DNA of 64,000 nucleotides from CAWDMC01 sp963803295 (GTDB taxonomy: Bacteria > Acidobacteriota > Terriglobia > UBA7540), in assembly GCA_963803295.1 (NCBI GenBank), contig CAWDMC010000013.1:62001-126000 (forward strand). The letters run 5' to 3'. The notes beneath the pieces were generated by a model. It did no database searches. It was not told where the DNA came from and saw only the letters and a list, made by a program, of their open reading frames with translations. The translations under genes were made by a program, and so were the position numbers. This document shows positions 56,874 through 64,000 of this stretch, piece after piece; positions within the stretch are counted from its first letter, which is position 1; every line of letters begins with the position of its first letter.

Positions 56874-56927
56874 AAACCGGGCCGTCCGGCCTGCCCCCAG
56901 CGGGTCCGGGTGCCCGGTTTTGTTTTT
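56874..56927 (+). terminator. Rho-independent terminator after radical SAM gene
   Basis: A nine-base stem (AAACCGGGC and GCCCGGTTT) encloses a GC-rich loop that can fold further, and is followed by TGTTTTT. It lies 84 bases after the stop of the radical SAM gene, within the 370-base gap before the UroD-family gene. I see no gene in the rest of the gap. Confidence 0.65.
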
Positions 56928-57160
56928 CCGGTCAGAGACCACGAGCCACGCGAGGTCGCACAGGAATGAAATCACCTAAGGAGGAGACAACACCCCTGGT
57001 AGTAGCCACCTCGGCATCCTCTTAAGACTCTCTACGCCATGCAAACAATCCTCACGTCTTCATGTGCTATACTGCCGCCCGGGGACGACCTTTTCCCCGA
57101 TCAACATCGCCCGCCTGGAGCACGGTCACTGTACCATCCTCGTGAGCGCCGGAGAGAGCC

Positions 57161-58390
57161 ATGAATCCACGAGAAAGAGTCCAGTCCGCATTCGCTCATC
57201 GCGAATCGGATCGTGTCCCCATCGATTTTTCAGGGCATCGATCATCCGGAATTGCCGCGCTCGCTTACCGCAAGCTGCGGAAGTATCTTGGATTGCCGGA
57301 AAAATCGATTCGCGTCTATGACCCGGTGCAACAGCTTGCGATCGTCGATGAGGATGTTCTGTCGCGTTTCGGCGTCGATACCATCGAACTCGGCCGGGCT
57401 TTTGCACTTGATGACTCCTGCTGGGCGGATTGGACCTTGCCCGACGGCTCGCCCTGCCAGATGCCGGTGTGGGCTCTGCCCGAACGCGTCGAGGGAGCCT
57501 GGGTGTTCCGTGCGAAGAGTGGAAGGGTGATTGCCAAGATGCCTGATGGAGCTCTCTATTTCGAGCAGGCGTATTTCCCCTTCGCTGACGAAGCGGGTCC
57601 GAAAACAATTTCGGCGGCGATTCAAGAATCCATGTGGAACATGATGATGAGCCCTCCCGGTCCGCTGGCGGCTGGTGCCGACGGCCTCCAGCGCCTGGCC
57701 GAAGGCGCCAAAACCCTGCGAGCCAAATCAGATCGCGCCATCATAGGTCTGTTCGGGGGGAACCTGCTCGAACAAGGACAATTCCTCTATCGCAACGACA
57801 ACTTCTTTATGCTTTTGGCGGGCGAGCCCCGCGAGGCGCACGATTTTCTCGATCGCCTGGTGGAGAGCCATCTGGCGAATCTCGAGACCTTTCTGGGCTC
57901 CGTCGGCGGTTCGATTGACATCATTGTTTTCGGAGACGATCTCGGTATGCAGACCGGTCCGCAGATTTCCCGCACCATGTACCGCGAGCTTTTTAAGCCG
58001 CGGCACTCGCTGATGTGGAAACGCGCTAAAGAGCTGGCTCCGGTTAAAGTCATGCTCCACTGCTGCGGCGGGGTACGAGAGCTTCTGCCGGATCTGATCG
58101 ACGCTGGCCTCGACGCCATCAATCCCGTGCAGGTCTCCTGCGCCGGCATGGACGCCGGGCAATTGAAGCGGGATTTTGGGAAAGATATCGTCTTCTGGGG
58201 CGGTGGATGCGATACGCAGGTCACACTGCCCAATGCCACGCCGGACTCGATTCAGAGCCACGTCAGAGAGCAAATCCGATCTCTCCGGCCTGGAGGCGGG
58301 TTCGTTTTCCAGCAAGTCCACAATATTCTGGCCGGCGTTCCACCGGAGAATATTGTAGCGATGTTCGACGCGGTCAATGGGGCGGCCTAA
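57161..58390 (+). CDS. Uroporphyrinogen decarboxylase-family protein
   Basis: A 409-residue protein of the UroD superfamily, which includes haem-synthesis UroD and corrinoid/methyl-transferring MtaA-type enzymes. The N-terminus MNPRERVQSAFAHRESDRVPIDF is the usual one for the non-haem branch. VMLHCCGGVRELLPDLIDAGLDAINPVQVSCAGMD contains His and Cys residues that bind zinc in methyltransferase members. FVFQQVHNILAGVPPENIVAMFDAV closes the barrel. It is therefore more likely a methyltransferase or unknown-function relative than true haem UroD. No partner corrinoid protein gene is seen here. Confidence 0.88.
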   Translation: MNPRERVQSAFAHRESDRVPIDFSGHRSSGIAALAYRKLRKYLGLPEKSIRVYDPVQQLAIVDEDVLSRFGVDTIELGRAFALDDSCWADWTLPDGSPCQMPVWALPERVEGAWVFRAKSGRVIAKMPDGALYFEQAYFPFADEAGPKTISAAIQESMWNMMMSPPGPLAAGADGLQRLAEGAKTLRAKSDRAIIGLFGGNLLEQGQFLYRNDNFFMLLAGEPREAHDFLDRLVESHLANLETFLGSVGGSIDIIVFGDDLGMQTGPQISRTMYRELFKPRHSLMWKRAKELAPVKVMLHCCGGVRELLPDLIDAGLDAINPVQVSCAGMDAGQLKRDFGKDIVFWGGGCDTQVTLPNATPDSIQSHVREQIRSLRPGGGFVFQQVHNILAGVPPENIVAMFDAVNGAA

Positions 58391-58484
58391 GGTCCGCTTG
58401 GCACCGTTCTCCAGCCCTCTCCCGAGAGAAGAGGGTGCCCGACGGAGGAGGGCGGGTGAGGGGGTACTCCACCCCATCATCATA

Positions 58485-59978
58485 CTACCTGGGGGCCGGC
58501 TCTCCTGCCTTGAACACGCTCCACGGGCCCGCCTTCATATCCTGCAAGAGTTGTGCTTGCCACCCATACTCCGGATGCGCCTTCAGGAAAGACGCAGCAA
58601 CAAAGTCCTCGCCGCAAGGGTGGCCGCGATGGGCTACAAAGCTCATAGACTGGGCCATGGCGCTATCCATCACCTTGCCCTGCACCGCGCCGCCCGGGTA
58701 ATAGGGTGCCCATTCAAAGGTCGGCTCGCCGCGCGTCGAGGCATCGACGTGGCCACACAGGGTGTGCTCATCCGCCTGCTCTTTTTTCAAATAGGCATCA
58801 TAGTGGTCTCCCATGAACTTTTCGGCGGCGTTCACGTCGATCTGGCCCTTGTACTGCTTCATCAGTTGTTCCCAGCGGGTGCGGCGGGCGTTGGGCGAAC
58901 TCTCGGGATTGTTAGGATCGAAACTCGTATCTTCCTTAAGCACCTTCGGGTCGCGCGCAAAATTCGAACCCACGAAGTAGCCATCTTGCGTACGCCAGAC
59001 CTTGTAAGCCTTGAGACCAAGCTCGAACTGCGCAATCTCGCCGGTCTTATTGTCGGCCAGCAACCAGTCGTTGGCATATCCGCCGTTATTCCCATCAAGC
59101 ATGATGCGCACGTAGTCGTCGATCGAGGTCGCGTACTGCAGAGCTCGGCGGGAGCGCTCGAATTCCGGCTTACCCTGCGGATTCCAGCCGGCAAACTGGG
59201 TAATGGTAGTTTCAGTGATCATAATACCGTCTGAGTTGACGCCAAAATCGTCATCGCTGGTAATGACGCCCGGAAAACCATCCATCAGCATCCGATAACC
59301 GTGTTCGGGAACGATATCGAAGACAACGCGCCAGCGCTCTCCGGCAAGATAGCCGGTCCAGTTGTTGTGGGCCATGACGATGCGGTGGTCACGGGTGTAA
59401 GCGCCGGTGGCCACGAAAGCACTGCAATTGCCCGGGCTGGTCAGGTGCGGCGCACCCGCAATTTTGTGTTGCGCGTTATACCAGGGCACGTAGTAGCCGG
59501 GCAGCTCTGCGAACGCGTTTAGCGCCACCAGATCGTCGATATCCAACTCGACGCCTCGCGCTCGCACTCCGCGCACGATCCCTTCGATCTCCTGCTGATA
59601 CTCGAAACCGACTTTAGGCCAGAGCAGATCGCGCGCCGCCTGCCGAAAAAACTGCCAGGGTTTCTGGGTAGTGTGAACATCATCGAGCTGGACTGCCTTG
59701 AGTCCGTCGGCGATTTCTGGCGCAAGCAGATAGCCGTGTTGATAGCCGATCTGGGCGGGCGACCCCTGCAAGTGTACATAGATCCAGCCGCCGCGCTCAA
59801 AGCGGTAGGCACCCTCGAGTGCGGCATTCGATCCGGCAGGCGCCTTCCGAGCCTGGGCCCTCTCAACCAAAGCGCGCATAGAAGAGGAGCGCAGCATTCC
59901 CCATAGAGGCACTAGCAGCAGGAGAAACCCGAGCATGATTGCCAAACCTAGCTTGAAAGCAGTCTTCGGTTCCATCAT
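58485..59978 (-). CDS. C45/phospholipase B-like Ntn hydrolase, membrane anchored
   Basis: A 497-residue protein with an N-terminal membrane helix (KLGLAIMLGFLLLLVPLWGML). The body resembles the C45 peptidase/acyl-transferase and phospholipase-B-like Ntn-hydrolase group: GSPAQIGYQHGYLLAPEI, the candidate nucleophile Cys in SPGNCSAFVATGAYTRDHRIVMAHNNW, and NSDGIMITETTIT. In this fold, autocleavage before the Cys would give the active enzyme. Start at 59978 has GGAGAAGGA upstream; an upstream reading to 60236 has no support. The enzyme would hydrolyse amide or ester bonds in the periplasm; substrate unknown. It converges with the UroD-family gene. Confidence 0.82.
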   Translation of the reverse strand: MMEPKTAFKLGLAIMLGFLLLLVPLWGMLRSSSMRALVERAQARKAPAGSNAALEGAYRFERGGWIYVHLQGSPAQIGYQHGYLLAPEIADGLKAVQLDDVHTTQKPWQFFRQAARDLLWPKVGFEYQQEIEGIVRGVRARGVELDIDDLVALNAFAELPGYYVPWYNAQHKIAGAPHLTSPGNCSAFVATGAYTRDHRIVMAHNNWTGYLAGERWRVVFDIVPEHGYRMLMDGFPGVITSDDDFGVNSDGIMITETTITQFAGWNPQGKPEFERSRRALQYATSIDDYVRIMLDGNNGGYANDWLLADNKTGEIAQFELGLKAYKVWRTQDGYFVGSNFARDPKVLKEDTSFDPNNPESSPNARRTRWEQLMKQYKGQIDVNAAEKFMGDHYDAYLKKEQADEHTLCGHVDASTRGEPTFEWAPYYPGGAVQGKVMDSAMAQSMSFVAHRGHPCGEDFVAASFLKAHPEYGWQAQLLQDMKAGPWSVFKAGEPAPR

Positions 59979-60492
59979 TGAGTATCCTTCTCCTCCATGG
60001 GTGCTCAGACCCCGCTTGAACACATGCGAATCCATTTCTCGTTTTCCGCTCGCAGGATCTCTCTGGCCGCAGCGTAGCCGCTTTTCTAACATAGAGATTG
60101 AGAATAAACAACTTCTTTGGGTCCTAAAGGCAGCAGGCAAACGCGGTGAGCAGTAGACGGCGAGTCCTTCATCAGCCTTCTCTTCCTTCGTTTTCAGGAA
60201 CATCGTGGCTCCGATTTGGCTGATTCTACCTACCATTTACTGCCTGTTAAGGCCTGCCTTTCTGGCTACTGTTCACCTGCCGCTGCGCTCCCTCCAGATT
60301 CTCTCCCATCGGATTGATCGAGCGACCAGCGTCTCCGCTCGTTTGTTTTCAGGAGCATCGTGGGTCCGGTTTTTGGCATTGGCGCGATTGCCGGCGATTT
60401 TCGTGGAGGCCATCTGGGGTCGCGTGATGAGTGGCATGAGGCCTGAGAGATTGTTACACTTGCAGGCGAACGGTATTGGAGGTGATACCCAT
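59979..60492. other. Divergent intergenic region, no gene recognised
   Basis: A 514-base gap between the Ntn hydrolase and the DUF1801 gene, which are read away from each other. It should contain both promoters. An open frame starting at 60205 merges into the DUF1801 gene but its first 96 codons look non-coding. Confidence 0.35.
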
Positions 60493-60900
60493 ATGAAAAA
60501 GGCGAATCCCGGCGTTCGCGATTCCGCCCCCAAGAAAAATGGCGCCGATGCAGTGGACGAATATTTGGCCGCCATTCCGGAACCCGCCCGCAGCACCCTA
60601 AACAAGATTAGGGCGGTGATTCGGTCCGCGGTGCCAGCCGAGGCCACGGAAGGCATCAGCTATGGGATGCCCATGTTCAAATACAAAGGGTCGTTGGTGG
60701 GGTACGCCGCGTTTAAAGACCATTGCAGTTTCTTCCCGATGGGCTCGTCCGCCATCGAGGCGTTCAAGAGCGAACTCAAAAATTACCAGACATCCAAGGG
60801 CACAATCCGTTTCCCAATGGATAAGCCGCTGCCCGCGGCTCTGGTGAAGAAGATGGTGAAAGCCAGGATCGCGCAGAACGAGCGCAAGAAGCAGCGCTGA
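60493..60900 (+). CDS. DUF1801 / YdhG-like protein
   Basis: A 135-residue cytoplasmic protein of the DUF1801 family (related to YdhG, called an iron chaperone in some annotations). The family pattern is clear: AVDEYLAAIPEPARSTLNKIRAVIRSAVP, then EGISYGMPMFKYKGSLVGYAAFKDHCSFFPMG and KGTIRFPMDKPLPAALVKKMVKARI. ATG at 60493 after GGAGGTGATACC gives the normal family start. Function is not established. Confidence 0.87.
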   Translation: MKKANPGVRDSAPKKNGADAVDEYLAAIPEPARSTLNKIRAVIRSAVPAEATEGISYGMPMFKYKGSLVGYAAFKDHCSFFPMGSSAIEAFKSELKNYQTSKGTIRFPMDKPLPAALVKKMVKARIAQNERKKQR

Positions 60901-61059
60901 ATCGTGCCACCTTGGCAGGTTCGGGGAGAGTTTTCGCATCCCGAAACTATGCACTCTTCGCGGTTGACATAGCAATAGTCGCAGACTTTGAAATATGTAA
61001 ATCTGATTACCTGCTATCTATCTGCTTGGTCTGTTCGCTCGTCGAGGTGGAGCAATTCT

Positions 61060-62562
61060 ATGCCGAAGTTGCTTTTTTCTCTCTGTCTCCTAGGGTTCTC
61101 AAGCACCACGGTCGCTGCCCAGCAATATGATCTTGTGCTCGAAGGTGGGCAAGTCATGGATCCCGAAACCGGCCTGGACGTCATGCGTAACGTTGGCATC
61201 CGCGACGGCAAAGTTGCGCGCATCTCTTCCGAGCCGCTGAACGGACGCCGCGTTGTCCGGGTCAGGGGGCTGGTAGTTGCTCCCGGCTTCATCGATCTAC
61301 ACCAACATAGTCAGGACCTGGCGAGCCAGCGCGTCAAGGCTCTTGACGGTGTAACCATGGCCCTTGAACTCGAAATCGGCGTGCCTGACGTCACGCAATT
61401 TCTGAAGGCCAAAGAAGGCCACTCGCTCATCCATTACGGGACCTCCGCCAGCCATGTAGCGGCGCGGGCTCAGGTGTTCGGTGCACCGCTGTCGGCCGCA
61501 CCCAGCGGAACCCATGCCGGCATTCCTGAGATCCTACCCAAGAGCGGGCCGGCGACTGACCAGCCCGCGACGCGAGAGCAAATCGACGCCATACAGGAGC
61601 GCCTGCGCGCGGAGCTTGACGCCGGTGGCCTGGCGGTGGGAATGGGTATTCAGTATACGCCCGGTGCCACCCGCCTCGAAGTGATTGACATGTTCCGGCT
61701 GGCGGCGGAGCGGAGGCTGCCGGTCTACGTCCACATGCGCAGCGCGGGCCGGGTCGAGCCCGGCTCCGCCATTGAGTCTGTCGGCGAAGTTATCGGGGCG
61801 GCCGCTATCACCGGCGCCTCGCTGCACATCGTACACATTAACAGCACTTGCCTGCACGACTCCCTGGAGTGTCTGTCCCTCGTTGAGGGAGCGCGCGCCC
61901 GCGGCTTGGATGTCACGACCGAGGCCTATCCCTACATCGCAGGTATGACCTCCATAAACTCCGCGCTATTTAACCCTGGCTGGCAGGAAAAACTGGGTAT
62001 CGGCTATGGCGATCTGGTGCTTCCCGATACGAACGAGCACCTCAGCAAGGAGCGTTTCGAGGAGCTGCACAATTCCAGCACGACGCACTGGGTGCTGATT
62101 TTCGCCAATACCCAGGAAGTGGTGGACAAGGTGATTCCCCATCCGCTGGTCATGATCGCGAGCGACGGGGCCGAGGGCCATCCCCGCAACGCCGGAACCT
62201 ACTCCCGCGTCCTGGCGCAATACGTGCGCGAAAAGGGAACCCTCACGCTCATGGACGCTCTCCGTAAGATGACTCTGATGCCGGCGGAGATGCTGGAGCG
62301 GTCGACGCCGGCAGCGCGACAAAAAGGCAGATTGCAGGAGGGCGCCGACGCCGACATTGTGGCCTTCGATCCTAATACTATTGGTGACCGCTCCACCTTC
62401 CAGAAGCCCATGGAACCAAGTGTCGGCATTCGCTTTCTGGTGGTCGGCGGAACCATAGTCGTCGACGAAGGGAAGATCGTGCCTAATGTGTTTCCCGGCC
62501 GCGCCCTGCTGGGGCCGGGAAAAGGGAGTCCTGGCACAGGTTCAAACGGGGCTTCCCGATGA
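61060..62562 (+). CDS. Secreted amidohydrolase, N-acyl-D-amino-acid deacylase-like
   Basis: A 500-residue metal-dependent hydrolase. A signal peptide (LLFSLCLLGFSSTTVAAQQ) precedes the composite beta domain (YDLVLEGGQVMDPETGLD) and the barrel with HxH in GFIDLHQHSQD. Further candidates are HIVHINS and the Asp in IASDGAEGHPRN. The end (GADADIVAFDPNTIGDRSTFQKP) is typical of N-acyl-D-glutamate/D-aminoacylases. ATG at 61060 follows GAGGTGGAGC; the longer frame from 60988 lacks a signal peptide at its start. Its stop overlaps the start of the DhaM-like gene by four bases (ATGA), so translation of the two is coupled. Substrate remains open. Confidence 0.88.
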   Translation: MPKLLFSLCLLGFSSTTVAAQQYDLVLEGGQVMDPETGLDVMRNVGIRDGKVARISSEPLNGRRVVRVRGLVVAPGFIDLHQHSQDLASQRVKALDGVTMALELEIGVPDVTQFLKAKEGHSLIHYGTSASHVAARAQVFGAPLSAAPSGTHAGIPEILPKSGPATDQPATREQIDAIQERLRAELDAGGLAVGMGIQYTPGATRLEVIDMFRLAAERRLPVYVHMRSAGRVEPGSAIESVGEVIGAAAITGASLHIVHINSTCLHDSLECLSLVEGARARGLDVTTEAYPYIAGMTSINSALFNPGWQEKLGIGYGDLVLPDTNEHLSKERFEELHNSSTTHWVLIFANTQEVVDKVIPHPLVMIASDGAEGHPRNAGTYSRVLAQYVREKGTLTLMDALRKMTLMPAEMLERSTPAARQKGRLQEGADADIVAFDPNTIGDRSTFQKPMEPSVGIRFLVVGGTIVVDEGKIVPNVFPGRALLGPGKGSPGTGSNGASR

Positions 62563-63136
62563 GTGGGCTGATGATCGGCTTGGTGCTGGTTTCTCACAGC
62601 AAGACTCTCGCTAACGGAATCCGCGAGCTAATCCTCGAAGCCGCCGGTCCCGATTTTCCCGTAGTGGTCACCTCAGGCGCCGGGCCGGACCACAATGAGA
62701 CTGGCACTGACGCCATGCATATTGCCCAGATTTTGCGGCCGTTCTCGGATGGGGATGGCGCCGTAATCCTGATGGACCTGGGCAGCGCGGTATTGAGCGC
62801 CGAGATCGCCCTCGAGCTATTGGAGACGGACCTCCCCGGCTGCCGCGAGAAAGTCCGGCTCTCAGCCGCGCCCGTGGTGGAAAGGCGCCATCGCGGCAGC
62901 GGTGGAGGTCGCGCCGGGGCAGCCTGGGCTCGGTATGCCGCGAAGCTCTGTGCTCGCTCGCTCCCAAACAGGCCCAGCTTCACCCCGGGAGCGCCGGCGT
63001 CCCGACGACTGCTGTTATGCCCCTCGGCTCCGAGTCTGTTTCCTCCCTGGAATCCGAAGTCGCCCCTGCAACAGGTCCTCCCCGGGAGATCGTCCTGACC
63101 ATTGAGAACGAGCATCCAGGGACGTTCCAGGTCTGA
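62559..63136 (+). CDS. DhaM-like PTS EIIA protein with broken HPr domain, frameshifted
   Basis: Begins as the phosphoryl-transfer subunit of PTS-dependent dihydroxyacetone kinase: MIGLVLVSHSKTLANGIREL with the phosphorylated His, then SGAGPDHNETGTDAMHI and DGAVILMDLGSAVLSAEIALELL. At about 62883 the frame slips in GGAAAGG; EGAIAAAVEVAPGQPG continues in another frame. After about 62945 a third frame carries APKQAQLHPGSAGV and SLESEVAPATGPPREIVLTIENEH, the start of an HPr domain, which breaks off with TGA at 63136 before the HPr His motif. The protein is thus disrupted by two frameshifts and a 3' truncation. No DhaK or DhaL gene is nearby. Confidence 0.7.
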
Positions 63137-63227
63137 TTTGTCGACGTTCTCTAAGTCGGACCGTGGTTTCCGCTGCGGCGGATATGCTAACATTCGGCCG
63201 ATGTGTGCTTGGAGGCGGAGAATAGGA

Positions 63228-64000
63228 ATGTGGGGGCAAGCAAGCGGCGCCAGGGAAAGTTACTGGCTGCGTCTGGCTTCAGAACGAACAATTCGTTATC
63301 TCCGGATCCTCGAACTCGAACCAGGTATATCTGTGGATGAGCTGAAAAGAGCTCATCGGGACTTGGTTAAGGTGTGGCACCCGGATCGATTCGCTGACGA
63401 TCCCCGTCTGCAACTGAAAGCTCAGGAAAAGCTCAAGCAAATCAATGAAGCCTATGAGTTCCTGCTGGGGGAAACCAGTACCGCCCTGGTGCGAACAACC
63501 ACTGGCGCACCGCCAACTGCGAGGCGACGCGCGGATTTCTGGCGGGAGCCTTTCTCGCCCAATTGGATTCCACCATTGTGGCCTGTCCGCCAGAGCTACA
63601 AGTCGGCCCATGCTTGGGTTGCACTGGGTTTGCTTGCCATCGTGACCATGGTGGTGCTCGACTTGGTGTTTAGCAGAAGTGCCGGCCCAAGGGAGACGAC
63701 GGCAACCAGCCCTGGAGAGAGGGGAAGCGTAGCGAACGGTAACGAGACCTCTTCCTTGACCTGGGCGGGAGCCACGTTCGGTCTTGGCTCCCGCCGGGAC
63801 AAGGTACTGGCCGTCCAGGGAACTCCTACCAGCGTCGAAGGTAATCGCTGGATGTACGATTTTTCCTCGATTGAGTTTGCTAACGACAGAGTGGAAAGTT
63901 ATTCGAACAATTCCCGCAACCTGCACGTCCGCCTGTATCCCCGGGGCGACGTAACGGAGGCTCGGCAACGCGGGTATTGGACGCTGGATTCCACTCAAGA
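63228..64000 (+). CDS. J-domain membrane protein, 3' end outside window
   Basis: ATG at 63228 (GGAGGCGGAGAATAGG upstream) opens a frame of 257 codons that runs off the window. Residues about 20-85 form a DnaJ domain with ILELEPGISVDELKRAHRDLVKVWHPDRF, including the HPD tripeptide that activates Hsp70 ATPase, and KLKQINEAYEFL. A TM helix (AHAWVALGLLAIVTMVVLDLVF) follows near residues 133-154. The distal part, WAGATFGLGSRRDKVLAVQGTPTSVEGNRWMYDF, looks like a SmpA/OmlA-type small domain that is probably outside the cytoplasm. It is a DnaK co-chaperone tied to the membrane. No alternative start is better supported. Confidence 0.85.
   Translation, partial: MWGQASGARESYWLRLASERTIRYLRILELEPGISVDELKRAHRDLVKVWHPDRFADDPRLQLKAQEKLKQINEAYEFLLGETSTALVRTTTGAPPTARRRADFWREPFSPNWIPPLWPVRQSYKSAHAWVALGLLAIVTMVVLDLVFSRSAGPRETTATSPGERGSVANGNETSSLTWAGATFGLGSRRDKVLAVQGTPTSVEGNRWMYDFSSIEFANDRVESYSNNSRNLHVRLYPRGDVTEARQRGYWTLDSTQ

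Noticed and set aside
60205..60492. Upstream extension of the DUF1801 gene
   Set aside because: The first 96 codons show no family similarity, while ATG at 60493 has a good ribosome-binding site and gives the normal family length.
1..64000. CRISPR arrays, rRNA, tRNA and riboswitches
   Set aside because: No spaced direct repeats of CRISPR type and no recognisable rRNA, tRNA or riboswitch core were seen by eye; a covariance-model scan was not possible.

Overview
The window looks like a chromosomal contig from an Acidobacteriota-type soil bacterium. This is inferred from GC-rich coding, many secreted glycoside hydrolases, a VWFA-related secreted protein of the type common in that phylum, and a sigma-54 regulator beside an EmrAB/TolC-type efflux operon. 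No rRNA, tRNA or CRISPR array was recognised.

Region 1 (about 1-14.1 kb, minus strand) is a sensory and outer-membrane locus. It holds two paralogous porins, a short PstS-like periplasmic binding protein, a four-helix-bundle gene flanked by short AT-rich repeats, two methyl-accepting chemotaxis proteins, a large unusual CheA, a beta-barrel of the alginate-export type and a MASE1-PAS sensor that runs off the left edge. The CheA appears to carry a chemoreceptor zinc-binding (CZB) domain inside its first CheW-like domain, and four short LGEILV-type repeats where P2 would be. Many genes here are broken by single-base frameshifts; sequencing error and real decay cannot be separated from the sequence alone.

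Region 2 (14.4-25.4 kb) has a relic of a tyrosine recombinase, a frameshifted LigD-type polymerase, an aldo/keto reductase, a clan GH-A-like hydrolase, a hydrolase remnant, a GH31 enzyme, a tandem metallo-beta-lactamase-fold protein whose first domain has lost its metal ligands, and a sterol-desaturase-family hydroxylase.

Region 3 (25.5-29.8 kb) is a nested mobile element. A decayed IS91-like unit (XerC-type recombinase plus Y2-type transposase, bounded by imperfect inverted repeats) has an intact large-serine-recombinase cassette inserted in its transposase.

Region 4 (30-41.7 kb) is a glycan-degradation cluster: a truncated GH106 rhamnosidase fused to a foreign start, then GH78 rhamnosidase, GH38 alpha-mannosidase, GH127 beta-L-arabinofuranosidase and a ManD-type sugar-acid dehydratase. 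Together with GH31 these suggest breakdown of rhamnose-, arabinose-, xylose- and mannose-containing plant or microbial glycans.

Region 5 (42.3-64 kb) holds an unidentified 1045-residue secreted protein paired with a VWFA protein, VOC and DinB family proteins, and a GAF-GAF-AAA-Fis sigma-54 activator followed by a likely sigma-54 promoter driving a STAS protein, TolC, EmrA and EmrB. It continues with a radical SAM/SPASM-like protein, a UroD-family protein, a C45/phospholipase-B-like Ntn hydrolase, a DUF1801 protein, an amidohydrolase overlapping a broken DhaM-HPr gene, and a membrane J-domain protein cut by the right edge.
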